From contig JAEZCT010000015.1 of the NCBI GenBank assembly GCA_023433405.1, forward strand, positions 134,796-198,795: a stretch of 64,000 bases of DNA. Direction: 5' to 3'. The notes below the pieces were generated by a model. That model had not been told where the DNA came from. It saw only the letters and a list, made by a program, of their open reading frames with translations, and searched no databases. Below are positions 28,148-37,196 of this stretch, piece by piece. Origin of the DNA: Bacillota bacterium. Lineage in GTDB: Bacteria > Bacillota > Clostridia > Oscillospirales > Ruminococcaceae. Position numbers and translations under genes: made by a program. Every line of letters starts with the position of its first letter. The stretch's first letter is position 1.

Positions 28148-29002
28148 ATGGCCGAAAACGGCAGGGCGCAGTACCGGGGAAGATCAGCGCACGGTGTTAA
28201 TTCCGCAAATATCAGAGCTGAAAAATCAAACACAGAGCCTAGCTACACGCGCATCATAATGCTTGAGTTGTTTTTGTGTGTGCTCATCCTGCTTTCCGTG
28301 CTTGCGGTAAAGCAGTTTGGCGGTAAGGCCATGGACGTTCTCAAGGCATCTTACCAAGAGATTGTGGGAGACAGCACCACGGGACAGATTATTAACGAAA
28401 ACCTGCAAGCCATTCAACAGGCGGCAGCGCAAACCTTTTCTTCCTTCGGTCAACCAGAACAACAAATGAAACAAACAGGCATGGATAATGAAATGCCTGT
28501 TTGTTCTTTTATAAGGACCTTGTCCGCCCGGCGTATGCGGGCACCGGCAGGGACGACGGTTTCCCCAATTTTTGTGTTTGGCTCAATGCTGGTGCCCGTG
28601 GAGGGCGGCAGTCTCAGCTGCGGGTTCGGCTACCGTATCCATCCAATCACCCACAAAAGCGATTTTCACACGGGTATAGATATCGCGGCGCCAAGAGGCA
28701 CGCGCATTATGGCGGCGCTGAGCGGGACAGTAAAAGAGATTAAGTGGTCGGATATCTACGGAAACACGGTGGTGCTCGATCATGGCGCGTCCTTTTATAC
28801 CATCTACAGCCACTGCGAAAAGATTGTAGCTCCCCTTGGCGCACGGCTTAAGGCAGGGGAGACGATTGCGTTCGTGGGTGATACCGGACTTGCCACCGGA
28901 CCTCATTTGCATTTTGAGATGCAAAAAGACGGGCTCTCCGCAGATCCGATGTGGGTAACCCAATTCCGTATATTTGACACGGAGGGGACAAATGTGTTTT
29001 AA
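28148..29002 (+). CDS. LytM/M23-domain membrane protein, SpoIVFA-like
   Basis: Single-pass membrane protein with one N-terminal transmembrane segment (LELFLCVLILLSVLAV, about residues 38-55) and a C-terminal LytM (peptidase M23) domain. The metal motifs FHTGIDIA and GPHLHFEM are both intact. I choose ATG 28148 (284 residues) after GGGGAG. The next gene is an M50 protease that overlaps it by 11 bases. The pair matches Bacillus spoIVFA-spoIVFB, in which the LytM protein anchors and inhibits the protease that activates pro-SigK. Unlike Bacillus SpoIVFA the M23 metal ligands appear conserved, so it may be an active endopeptidase or a SpoIIQ-like protein. Confidence 0.75.
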   Translation: MAENGRAQYRGRSAHGVNSANIRAEKSNTEPSYTRIIMLELFLCVLILLSVLAVKQFGGKAMDVLKASYQEIVGDSTTGQIINENLQAIQQAAAQTFSSFGQPEQQMKQTGMDNEMPVCSFIRTLSARRMRAPAGTTVSPIFVFGSMLVPVEGGSLSCGFGYRIHPITHKSDFHTGIDIAAPRGTRIMAALSGTVKEIKWSDIYGNTVVLDHGASFYTIYSHCEKIVAPLGARLKAGETIAFVGDTGLATGPHLHFEMQKDGLSADPMWVTQFRIFDTEGTNVF

Positions 29003-29615
29003 TTTTTGCGGGATACGTTTTGAGTTTAAGTTTCTTTTTTTTGCCGCCGTAACCCTGTTGCTGTTTATTGACCGCAGCGGGGTAGCGCTTTGTGCCTTTC
29101 TGTCGTCGGCAGCCCATGAACTTGCTCATCTGGCCGCGTTATTTTCGGTGCGTGCGAATGTAACCGCGGTAACCTTTGAATTATTCGGCATAAGGATTGA
29201 CCGAATGGATGCATTGCTGTTTTGGGAGGAGCTGGCAGTGCTGATGGCAGGGCCGACGGTAAATCTTGTGTTGTTTTTGCTTTGCGGCAGTGTAAATAAT
29301 TCCTCGGTTAACCTCATTGCCGCAGTCAATCTAAGCATCGGCCTGTTTAATCTCCTGCCGGTGGGCGCGCTGGATGGCGGGAAGGCGGCGAACCTGATTT
29401 TTGTTCGTATGCTTGGTGAAAGCAAGGGTAAAGTCGCGTCACTTGCCATTTCGCTCGCAGTCGTGTTACCCATTATAGGAGTGGGGCTTTATCTGGCAGT
29501 GCAGCCTATGCGTAATGTTTCGCTGCTTGTCGTAGGTGTGTTTTTAGTTTGTGACCTTGCTGCTGGTTTTTGGTCCGGTTTCAAGTCAAAACTATCTCCG
29601 CGGCAATTGTCATAG
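28992..29615 (+). CDS. M50-family intramembrane metalloprotease, SpoIVFB-like
   Basis: Site-2-protease-type membrane enzyme. The zinc-binding motif is AAHELAHL and the second conserved motif is LLPVGALDGGK; four or more hydrophobic segments surround them. At 207 residues it is a minimal M50 protease without a CBS domain. The start is ATG 28992, four bases after GGAGGGG, and overlaps the upstream LytM gene, which implies translational coupling. By position it is the pro-SigK processing protease; sigK itself is not in the window. Confidence 0.82.
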   Translation: MCFNFCGIRFEFKFLFFAAVTLLLFIDRSGVALCAFLSSAAHELAHLAALFSVRANVTAVTFELFGIRIDRMDALLFWEELAVLMAGPTVNLVLFLLCGSVNNSSVNLIAAVNLSIGLFNLLPVGALDGGKAANLIFVRMLGESKGKVASLAISLAVVLPIIGVGLYLAVQPMRNVSLLVVGVFLVCDLAAGFWSGFKSKLSPRQLS

Positions 29616-29635
29616 CGGTAACTTTCGTATATAAT
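29607..29635 (+). promoter_or_regulatory. Sigma-A promoter of the radical SAM operon
   Basis: TTGTCA and TATAAT with a 17-base spacer. It overlaps the stop codon of the upstream protease gene. Confidence 0.65.
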
Positions 29636-29750
29636 TTTATTTTAGGATGTTTTTTGCAATTTCTATTTTTGCAGCAGTAAAGTTTGCTAACACAACCACT
29701 TAAAACGGACTTTTGCTTTGGCAACAACGGCTGAAAGGAATACCAGAAAA

Positions 29751-31598
29751 ATGATGAATTTAAAGGATAGGCTTGACGGCTTTCTCACCTCGGTGGAGCG
29801 CCCCGCGCGTTACATCGGCGGGGAGCTGAACAGTGTGATTAAAAAACCGGAGAACGTAAAACTGCGCTTTGCGTTTTGCTTTCCCGACACCTATGAAATC
29901 GGGATGTCGCACCTTGGCATGAAGATACTCTACTCTCTGCTCAACCGCAGAACCGATATCTGGTGCGAGCGGGTATTCGCCCCTTGGCTTGATATGCGCG
30001 AAGAAATGCTCAGCCGAAATATCCCTCTGTATGGACTCGAAAGCTTAGAGCCCATAGCCGGGTTTGACTTAATCGGCTTTTCTTTGCAGTATGAATTAAG
30101 CTATACCAATGTGCTGTATATGCTGGGGCTTGCGAAAATTCCCCTGCGAAGCGCCGATCGCGACGCTCTTTCCCCCTTAATTGTTGCCGGCGGTCCCTGT
30201 ACCTGCAACCCGGAACCAATGGCGGATTTCATCGATTTGTTTATGTTGGGCGAGGGAGAGGAGCACATACTCGCCTTATGCGACCTGTATATTGACGCGA
30301 AGGCGCAGGGGCTTTCCAAGCGGGAATTTTTAAAACGAGCAGCGCACATCGAGGGGGTGTACGTTCCGTCGCTGTATCAGGTGGAGTATCATGCGGATGG
30401 TACCGTCGCCGCTGTTGATAGCCTTGAAGATGCGCCAATGCCGGTGCGCAAGGCCATCATCAAAGACTTAGACGCAGTTTATTATCCCGCGGAGTTTGTG
30501 GTGCCTTACACCAGCATTGTTCACGACCGCGCTCAGCTTGAGGTGATGCGCGGCTGCCTGCGCGGCTGTCGTTTTTGTCAGGCGGGCTTTATTTACCGCC
30601 CGCTCAGGGAAAAGAAGAGCGAGACACTAAACCAAAATGCCCGCAATTTATGTCAAAGCACAGGGTATGAGGAGCTTTCGCTTGCTTCTTTGAGCACCAG
30701 TGATTACTCCAAGTTGCAGGAGCTTCTCTCTGAGCTTATCGACTGGACAAGCGATGACAAGGTGAGCCTTTCCTTACCCAGCCTTCGTATTGATAACTTC
30801 TCAGAGGAGTTGCTCGAAAAGGTCAAAAAGGTGCGAAAAACCGGCCTGACCTTCGCGCCCGAAGCTGGTACACAGCGGCTGCGGGATGTGATTAACAAAA
30901 ATATCACCGAGGATGAGATTATGAACACCTGCAAGCTTGCGTTTGAGGGCGGCTACCTGAACGTGAAGCTATACTTTATGCTGGGGCTGCCCACCGAAAC
31001 CGAGGAGGATATTGTTGGCATAGCCGAGCTTGCCCAGCGAATTGTGGAGTTATTTTACAGCCTGCCCTCAAAGCCGAAGGGTAAGGGGGTTAATGTGAGT
31101 GTCAGCCTTGCGACCTTTGTACCAAAGCCCTTTACGCCCTTTGAGTTTGAACCTCAGGATACCCGGGACATGATACAGTTTAAGCAAACCCTGTTGCGAA
31201 AAAGTGTGGGCAGCCGCAAGGTGTCGGTAGGCTGGCATACCGTAGATGTTAGCATCCTGGAGGCGGTGCTTGCGAGAGGAGATCGCAGGCTGGGAGCTGT
31301 AATAGAGGACGCATACCGGCACGGCTGCTTCTTTGACAGCTGGGACGAATGCTTCTCGTTTGAGCGGTGGATGGAGGCGATGAAGAACGCGGGGCTTGAC
31401 CCCGCCTTTTACGCGAACCGCACCCGTTCCTACAATGAGGTGCTGCCGTGGGATCATCTTGATTACTACATTGACAAGGATTTTCTGGTGCGCGAGAACC
31501 TGACAGCGCGGGCAAGCAAAACCACGCCGCACTGCCGTCAGGCATGTGCCGGCTGCGGTGCGCTGCGTGAGGGAGTGGGGGTTTGTGTAGAACGATGA
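29751..31598 (+). CDS. B12-binding/radical SAM protein of the TIGR03960 type
   Basis: Radical SAM enzyme of unknown reaction. An N-terminal B12-binding-like region (TYEIGMSHLGMKILYSLLN) is followed by the cluster motif CLRGCRFCQAGF (CxxxCxxC) and a TIM-barrel core with LSLPSLRID and FAPEAGTQRLR. A C-terminal cysteine cluster (HCRQACAGCG) is typical. ATG 29751 is preferred, 11 bases after AAAGGAA; a TTG-started extension to 29718 exists. Its stop overlaps the next gene by four bases, a partner pairing found in many Firmicutes, often near ribosomal protein genes. Confidence 0.88.
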   Translation: MMNLKDRLDGFLTSVERPARYIGGELNSVIKKPENVKLRFAFCFPDTYEIGMSHLGMKILYSLLNRRTDIWCERVFAPWLDMREEMLSRNIPLYGLESLEPIAGFDLIGFSLQYELSYTNVLYMLGLAKIPLRSADRDALSPLIVAGGPCTCNPEPMADFIDLFMLGEGEEHILALCDLYIDAKAQGLSKREFLKRAAHIEGVYVPSLYQVEYHADGTVAAVDSLEDAPMPVRKAIIKDLDAVYYPAEFVVPYTSIVHDRAQLEVMRGCLRGCRFCQAGFIYRPLREKKSETLNQNARNLCQSTGYEELSLASLSTSDYSKLQELLSELIDWTSDDKVSLSLPSLRIDNFSEELLEKVKKVRKTGLTFAPEAGTQRLRDVINKNITEDEIMNTCKLAFEGGYLNVKLYFMLGLPTETEEDIVGIAELAQRIVELFYSLPSKPKGKGVNVSVSLATFVPKPFTPFEFEPQDTRDMIQFKQTLLRKSVGSRKVSVGWHTVDVSILEAVLARGDRRLGAVIEDAYRHGCFFDSWDECFSFERWMEAMKNAGLDPAFYANRTRSYNEVLPWDHLDYYIDKDFLVRENLTARASKTTPHCRQACAGCGALREGVGVCVER

Positions 31599-32239
31599 AA
31601 AACATTAGGATTTGGTACGTTAAGGAAGGCCGTTCGGTCTACATCTCACATCTGGATATGATGCGCTGTATGCAGCGTGCGGTTAAGCGCGCAGGCATTC
31701 CCGTGTGGTATACGCAAGGCTTTAACACACACATCTATATGACCTTTTCGCTGCCGCTTTCCCTTGGGTATGCCAGTGACTGCGAAACACTGGATATTCG
31801 ACTGGAAGAGGAGATGGCGTTTGAGGAGATGGTCAAACGACTTAATGACGTTCTACCCAACGAGCTGCGGGTACTCCGCGTGGCGGAGCCAAAGCAAAGG
31901 CCGGATACCATCCGTTATGCCGACTACGTTATCACATTTTTCAAAAACGCACAAACGCTCAAGCATGTTTGGGATCCGTTTATTGCCCAGCCTGTAATCA
32001 CATCGCAAAAGAAAACAAAAAAAGGACACAAGGAGGTTAATCTGAAGGATTATGTCATCGAGACATCCTCACGCGAGGAGGATTCCTGCCTTTTGGTTAC
32101 CGTAAGGGTACTAGCGGGGAACGAAAACCTGAACCCTTCACTCCTTGTAGAAGCCTTTAAGCGCGAAGGGGTACCCTTTGAGGATGTACGCATCCGGCGA
32201 ACCGCAGTGCTGGATGAGAATATGCAGCCTTTTGAATAG
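31595..32239 (+). CDS. DUF2344 (TIGR03936) protein, partner of the radical SAM enzyme
   Basis: Uncharacterised protein of 214 residues beginning MKNIRIWYVKEGRSVYISHL, which is the family signature, with the TQGFNTHIYMTFSLPLSLG block. The ATG overlaps the upstream stop codon (ATGA), so translation is coupled and the two products are likely to act together. In some bacteria the two are fused. The function is unknown; tRNA or rRNA modification has been suggested from such contexts but is not shown here. Confidence 0.88.
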   Translation: MKNIRIWYVKEGRSVYISHLDMMRCMQRAVKRAGIPVWYTQGFNTHIYMTFSLPLSLGYASDCETLDIRLEEEMAFEEMVKRLNDVLPNELRVLRVAEPKQRPDTIRYADYVITFFKNAQTLKHVWDPFIAQPVITSQKKTKKGHKEVNLKDYVIETSSREEDSCLLVTVRVLAGNENLNPSLLVEAFKREGVPFEDVRIRRTAVLDENMQPFE

Positions 32240-32327
32240 CCGCGTAACGCTTTGCGTCGCCTAAACAAAGCGGGCTTTGGGTAAACTACAATACGATTGG
32301 GCGAAATCTTAAGGAAATGGAAAGGGT

Positions 32328-33722
32328 ATGACGGACAAAATGAAACATACTGAAATTAAGGCGCTTTTCTCGGATGCTAAGAATTATGAAGACAATGAGG
32401 TTACCGTGTGCGGATGGGTAAAAACCCTGCGCGATTCCAAGTCTTTGTGCTTTATAGAGCTTAACGACGGGTCTTGCTTTTTAAACCTGCAGGTAGTTCT
32501 GGAGGAAGCAAGGGTGGGCGATTACCAGGAGATTGTTAAGCTTAATGTTGGCTCTGCTATCGTGGTGCAGGGGTTAGTCAAGCTTACCCCGCAGGCAAAG
32601 CAACCGCTTGAGATACATGCGCTAACCGTTGCGGTAGAAGGAGCATCCACCCCCGATTATCCGCTGCAAAAGAAACGGCATTCGCCGGAATTTTTGCGTA
32701 CCATTCAACACCTGCGTCCCCGCACCAACACCTTTGGCGCAGCGTTTCGCGTTCGTTCCGAGGCATCGTTTGCCATTCACAGCTTTTTTCACGAAAACGG
32801 CTTTGTTTATGCGCACACCCCGATTGTTACCGGTAGCGACTGTGAGGGAGCGGGAGAGATGTTTCGGGTGACCACACTGGAGCAAACGGCTGATAAACCG
32901 GATTTCTCCAAAGACTTTTTTGGCAAGCAAACAGGCCTGACCGTTTCGGGACAGCTGGAGGCCGAATGTATGGCACTTGCTTTTGGCAAGGTATACACCT
33001 TTGGCCCTACCTTCCGCGCCGAAAATTCCAACACTCCCCGCCATGCGGCAGAGTTCTGGATGATTGAGCCGGAGATTGCGTTTGCGGATTTAAGCGACGA
33101 CATGGAGCTCGCCGAGAGGATGGTAAAGTATGTGATCTCTCATGTTCTGCGCACCTGTCCCGATGAGATGCGCTTTTTCAACGATTTTTATGATAAGGAT
33201 AAGGCCCTGCTCACGCGCCTTGAATCCCTTGTAAACGCACAGTTTGCCCGTGTAAGCTATACCGAAGCCGTAGAGATCCTCGAAAAAAATAATGCGCAGT
33301 TTGAATATCCCGTATCCTGGGGAGTCGACCTGCAAACAGAGCATGAGCGCTATCTTACAGAGAAGGTGTTTGAGCGCCCCGTTTTTGTAACCGACTATCC
33401 AAAGGAGATTAAGGCTTTCTACATGCGACAGAACGACGACGGCAAAACCGTTGCGGCGATGGATATGCTGGTGCCGGGCGTGGGAGAGCTTGTAGGCGGC
33501 AGTCAGCGCGAGGAGCGCTTTGACCGCCTGACAACCCGTATGCTGGAGACGGGCATGGAGCTTTCGGAGTATGAGTGGTACACCGACCTTCGCAAGTACG
33601 GCGGAACCAAGCACGCAGGCTTTGGGCTTGGTTTTGAGCGTTTACTCATGTACCTTACCTGTATTCCAAATATCAGGGACGTAATTCCCTTCCCCCGCAC
33701 CGCGGGGCTGTGCGAGTTTTAA
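32328..33722 (+). CDS. asnS: Asparaginyl-tRNA synthetase
   Basis: Class IIb synthetase that charges tRNA(Asn). The N-terminal OB-fold anticodon domain (VTVCGWVKTLRDSKS) leads into the catalytic core with motif 2 (FGPTFRAENSNTPRHAAEFWMIEPE) and motif 3 (GFGLGFERLLMYLT). The asparagine-specific FRAENSNT and the lack of a GAD insertion separate it from AspRS. It has 464 residues. GGAAAGGG stands very close to the ATG at 32328; an ATG at 32340 is a possible alternative start. Confidence 0.96.
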   Translation: MTDKMKHTEIKALFSDAKNYEDNEVTVCGWVKTLRDSKSLCFIELNDGSCFLNLQVVLEEARVGDYQEIVKLNVGSAIVVQGLVKLTPQAKQPLEIHALTVAVEGASTPDYPLQKKRHSPEFLRTIQHLRPRTNTFGAAFRVRSEASFAIHSFFHENGFVYAHTPIVTGSDCEGAGEMFRVTTLEQTADKPDFSKDFFGKQTGLTVSGQLEAECMALAFGKVYTFGPTFRAENSNTPRHAAEFWMIEPEIAFADLSDDMELAERMVKYVISHVLRTCPDEMRFFNDFYDKDKALLTRLESLVNAQFARVSYTEAVEILEKNNAQFEYPVSWGVDLQTEHERYLTEKVFERPVFVTDYPKEIKAFYMRQNDDGKTVAAMDMLVPGVGELVGGSQREERFDRLTTRMLETGMELSEYEWYTDLRKYGGTKHAGFGLGFERLLMYLTCIPNIRDVIPFPRTAGLCEF

Positions 33723-33884
33723 GGATGATAACTTTTTTAGGGTTGGCGACTAAGTAATATTTGCAGGATTACAATTTTAAACTTGCAAATTTTCAGTGTA
33801 TGGTATAAAATGAATACGTTAAAGTTTTAACCGCACAAGATCGCAACCTAAACTTTCAGCACAGGGTATAAAGGGGATAAAACG

Positions 33885-35165
33885 ATGATGGAAAAGCTGC
33901 AAAACCTACCAAAGGAGCGTTTAAACGCTCTTTCGAGCGAATGGCAGGTGGAATACGAGCACCTGAAAACCGCGGGACTTAAACTGGATATGTCACGGGG
34001 TAAGCCCTCTGCAAAACAGCTTGATCTTTCCAACGGACTGTTTGACTGTCTGACCAGCAAAGAGCTTATGAAGGCTGAGGACGGAACAGACTGCAGAAAC
34101 TACGGGTTGCTGGATGGTATCCCGGAAGCCAAAAAGCTGTTTGGCGAAATGCTGGAGGTGCCTGCCGATAACATCATTATTGGCGGAAACTCAAGCCTGA
34201 ATATGATGTATGACACCATAACCCGAGCAATGTTGTTTGGCGTTTACGGCTCCAAACAGCCGTGGGGAAAGCTGCCAGCGGTGAAATTTTTATGCCCCTC
34301 CCCCGGATACGACCGGCACTTTGCCATCTGCGAGCAGCTGGGCATCGAGCTCATTTCCGTGGCGATGAACAGCGAGGGTCCGGATATGGATGCGGTAGAA
34401 GCTCTGGTTTCCTCCGACGCGCTAATCAAGGGAATCTGGTGTGTTCCCAAATATTCAAACCCCGACGGGATTACATATTCCGATGCGGTGGTCAAGCGAT
34501 TTGCAAAGCTAAAGCCCGCGGCGGAGGATTTTCGAATATTTTGGGATAACGCATACATTGTCCATGATCTTGAAAAATCCGACGTTCTGCTTAATATCTT
34601 TGACGAGTGCGCAAAGCTTGGCACCGAGGATATGGTGTTTGAGTACGCCTCCACCTCAAAGGTATCCTTTCCGGGTTCGGGTGTTGCCATGCTGGCGGCT
34701 TCCCCCAACAACATTAAGCTGATTAAGTCGCAGCTCACCATTCAAACAATCGGGCCGGACAAATTAAACCAGCTTCGCCATGTTCGGTATTTCAAGAACA
34801 TGGATGGTATCCTTAAGCACATGAAGGTTCAGGCGGAGGTGCTCATCCCGAAGTTTAACCTCGTAACCGATATGTTAAACAAGGAACTTGTCCCACTGGG
34901 GCTTGTGAACTTTCACAAGCCAAACGGGGGGTATTTTATCTCGGTTAACGTGCCGGACGGCTGTGCGAAGGAGATTGTTCGCCTTTGCAAGGAGGCGGGC
35001 GTTATTATGACCCCCGCCGGCGCAACCTACCCCTATGGAAAAGACCCGCAGGACGCAAACATCCGCGTTGCACCCACCTTTCCGCCACTTGAGGAGCTTA
35101 AAACCGCCATGGAGCTGTTTTGCCTGTGCGTAAAGCTTGTGAGCGCAAACAAACTGCTGGCATAG
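33885..35165 (+). CDS. PLP-dependent aminotransferase (PF12897-type)
   Basis: Fold type I aminotransferase of the aspartate/alanine-like group first labelled MocR-type. LDMSRGKPSAKQLDLS near the N terminus and the PLP-lysine segment EYASTSKVSFPGSGVAML are clear, along with WDNAYIVHD, which holds the aspartate that contacts the pyridine ring. There is no DNA-binding domain, so it is an enzyme and not a regulator. Substrates are not known, although aspartate transaminase activity is reported for relatives. The length is 426 residues. A strong terminator follows. Confidence 0.88.
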   Translation: MMEKLQNLPKERLNALSSEWQVEYEHLKTAGLKLDMSRGKPSAKQLDLSNGLFDCLTSKELMKAEDGTDCRNYGLLDGIPEAKKLFGEMLEVPADNIIIGGNSSLNMMYDTITRAMLFGVYGSKQPWGKLPAVKFLCPSPGYDRHFAICEQLGIELISVAMNSEGPDMDAVEALVSSDALIKGIWCVPKYSNPDGITYSDAVVKRFAKLKPAAEDFRIFWDNAYIVHDLEKSDVLLNIFDECAKLGTEDMVFEYASTSKVSFPGSGVAMLAASPNNIKLIKSQLTIQTIGPDKLNQLRHVRYFKNMDGILKHMKVQAEVLIPKFNLVTDMLNKELVPLGLVNFHKPNGGYFISVNVPDGCAKEIVRLCKEAGVIMTPAGATYPYGKDPQDANIRVAPTFPPLEELKTAMELFCLCVKLVSANKLLA

Positions 35166-35230
35166 GTTGCGGCGCTGCCTAGAGCTTTTTAAAACTGGTT
35201 TATAAACAGGAATCATCCTTGTTTCGTGTT

Positions 35231-35268
35231 ATCCGGACGGAATCACTCTCCGTCCGGATAATTTTTTC
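35231..35268 (+). terminator. Terminator of the aminotransferase gene
   Basis: Perfect 11-base arms ATCCGGACGGA and TCCGTCCGGAT around seven bases, followed by AATTTTTT. Confidence 0.9.
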
Positions 35269-35299
35269 TATTTTCCAGATATGCAATAACCTATAAATC

Positions 35300-35365
35300 G
35301 CTTTAGTTTATGGGTTTTCACGCGGTTTTTATTTTCACTTCTATACTTTTGAGGGAATTCGCATT
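35300..35365 (+). repeat. Partial interspersed repeat (right half)
   Basis: Diverged right half of the palindromic element (TTTATGGGTTTTCACGCGG and a degraded tail GAGGGAATTCGCATTAT), directly abutting the full copy at 35366 in the same orientation. It suggests insertion of one element at the end of another. Confidence 0.75.
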
Positions 35366-35467
35366 ATACTAATATCCGATTTAAAAGAGTATAAAAATCA
35401 AGTGAAAAGCTTTAATTTATGGGTTTTCACGCGGATTTTTATCGACTCTTTTTGAGGGGATTAGTAT
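35366..35467 (+). repeat. Interspersed palindromic repeat, copy 3 (full length)
   Basis: About 102 bases, almost identical to copy 2 at 21368. Ends ATACTAATATCC and GGGGATTAGTAT. Followed 61 bases later by the purB promoter. Confidence 0.9.
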
Positions 35468-35470
35468 TAG
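35442..35470 (+). promoter_or_regulatory. Promoter-like edge of the 35366 repeat
   Basis: TCGACT and TATTAG separated by 17 bases, at the same place in the repeat as in the other copies, directed at purB. The -10 is weak here. Confidence 0.25.
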
Positions 35471-35525
35471 AACGCGTAAAAACGTCCTTAACTTTTGAAT
35501 GTTTACGGACAAAATCGGGCATTCA

Positions 35526-35534
35526 TGATATAAT
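35526..35534 (+). promoter_or_regulatory. Extended -10 promoter of purB
   Basis: TGATATAAT is a consensus extended -10 element, 48 bases upstream of the purB start. No good -35 box is seen. Confidence 0.5.
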
Positions 35535-35581
35535 AATCAAGGTTTCTTCTATACAGCATTACGCCGGAGGTGTTATAGGGG

Positions 35582-37012
35582 TTGAATAACTCATACGAAA
35601 GCCCGTTTTGTACGCGATACGCCAGCAGGGAGATGCAATACCTCTTTTCTGCGGATAATAAGTTTAAAACGTGGCGAAAACTGTGGATTGCGCTTGCCAA
35701 AGCGGAAAAAGAGCTTGGTCTTTCGATTACGGACGAGCAGATTTCGGAGCTTGAGGCGAATGCCGATGACATTAACTACGAGGCGGCGAATGAGCGCGAG
35801 CGTTTGGTGCGTCACGATGTAATGGCACATGTATACGCATACGGCTTGCAGTGCCCGAAGGCCAAAGGAATTATCCACCTTGGCGCAACGTCCTGCTATG
35901 TAGGGGATAATACCGACGTCATTATTATGCGAGAGGCGTTCTTACTGGTTCGCCGCAAGCTTATTAATGTTGTCGCGCTGCTCTGCGATTTTGCGGCGCG
36001 CTACAAAGATATGCCGGCGCTTGCCTATACCCATTTACAGCCGGCACAGCTCACCACCGTGGGCAAACGTGCAACGCTTTGGATTAACGAGCTTTTGTAT
36101 GACCTGCGTGAGGTGGATTTTCGCCTATCCTCATTGGAACTGCTGGGTTCAAAGGGCACCACGGGAACCCAGGCAAGCTTTGTGGAGCTGTTTGACGGGG
36201 ATGATGAGAAAATTAAGAGACTTGAAACGCTTATTGCAAAGGATATGGGCTTTGAGCGCACCGTACCCGTATCCGGACAAACCTATTCTCGTAAGGTGGA
36301 CGCACAGGCGCTTGCGGCATTAAGCGGGATTGCACAAAGTGCATCCAAGTTTTCAAACGACCTGCGCATCCTGCAAAACTTCAAAGAGATGGAGGAACCG
36401 TTTGAAAAGAATCAAATCGGTTCATCCGCTATGCCGTACAAGCGCAACCCCATGCGCAGCGAACGAATTACGGCGCTTTCGCGTTATGTGATGACCGCGA
36501 GCCTGAACCCCGCGTTTACCGCCGCCACCCAGTGGTTTGAGCGCACGCTGGATGATTCCGCCAATAAGCGCATCAGCGTTGCCGAAGCTTTTTTGGGTAC
36601 GGACGCGATTTTAAACATCCTGCTTAACGTATGCGACGGGCTGGTGGTTTACCCGAAGGTAGTCGCGCAGCGTGTAAAAAGCGAACTGCCCTTTATGGCC
36701 ACAGAGAACATTATGATGCAGGCGGTGAAGAAGGGGGGAGACCGGCAGGCACTGCACGAACGCTTACGGGAGCATTCCCTTGCCGCCGCGCGGGTTGTAA
36801 AAGAGGAGGGCGGCGAAAACGACCTTCTGCGGCGCATCGCGGCGGACGAGTCTTTTCTTTTAAGCCGCGATGAGCTGGAATCGCTATTAAAGCCGGAACA
36901 TTTTACGGGGAGAGCTCCGAAACAGGTTGAGGAGTTCCTGCGCGAACAGGTACAGCCCCTGCTTGACGCAAACCGTCATTTAATTGGAGAAAAAGTGGAG
37001 CTAGGCGTATAG
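35582..37012 (+). CDS. purB: Adenylosuccinate lyase
   Basis: Eliminates fumarate in two steps of purine synthesis (SAICAR to AICAR, and adenylosuccinate to AMP). The fumarase-superfamily signature SSAMPYKRNPMRSE contains the flexible catalytic serine loop; HLGATSCYVGDNTD and THLQPAQLTT are the other conserved blocks. The protein has 476 residues. Translation starts at TTG 35582 with GGAGGTG ten bases upstream. No other purine genes are nearby. Confidence 0.95.
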   Translation: MNNSYESPFCTRYASREMQYLFSADNKFKTWRKLWIALAKAEKELGLSITDEQISELEANADDINYEAANERERLVRHDVMAHVYAYGLQCPKAKGIIHLGATSCYVGDNTDVIIMREAFLLVRRKLINVVALLCDFAARYKDMPALAYTHLQPAQLTTVGKRATLWINELLYDLREVDFRLSSLELLGSKGTTGTQASFVELFDGDDEKIKRLETLIAKDMGFERTVPVSGQTYSRKVDAQALAALSGIAQSASKFSNDLRILQNFKEMEEPFEKNQIGSSAMPYKRNPMRSERITALSRYVMTASLNPAFTAATQWFERTLDDSANKRISVAEAFLGTDAILNILLNVCDGLVVYPKVVAQRVKSELPFMATENIMMQAVKKGGDRQALHERLREHSLAAARVVKEEGGENDLLRRIAADESFLLSRDELESLLKPEHFTGRAPKQVEEFLREQVQPLLDANRHLIGEKVELGV

Positions 37013-37017
37013 TTTTG

Positions 37018-37046
37018 TTGACTTTTTCTGATGGAAACAATATAAT
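37018..37046 (+). promoter_or_regulatory. Sigma-A promoter of secDF
   Basis: TTGACT and TATAAT with a 17-base spacer, close to consensus, immediately after purB. The leader to secD is about 145 bases. Confidence 0.75.
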
Positions 37047-37196
37047 AATCGTTGTGATTGTCAAAATTCATACAAGTTTCGCTTATTGTTCGCATGTCCG
37101 CTGGCTGTTCGCGCAGGTCGGCGCCAAATAAGTCGATTGCCAACCACGATTGACTTTAAAAAGGCATAGGCAAACTATGACTAGGAGGATTGGGCT

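Larger units (their letters stand above)
35166..35581. other. Intergenic region upstream of purB
   Basis: About 415 bases holding a terminator (35231), a half repeat (35300), a full repeat (35366) and an extended -10 promoter (35529). Confidence 0.6.
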
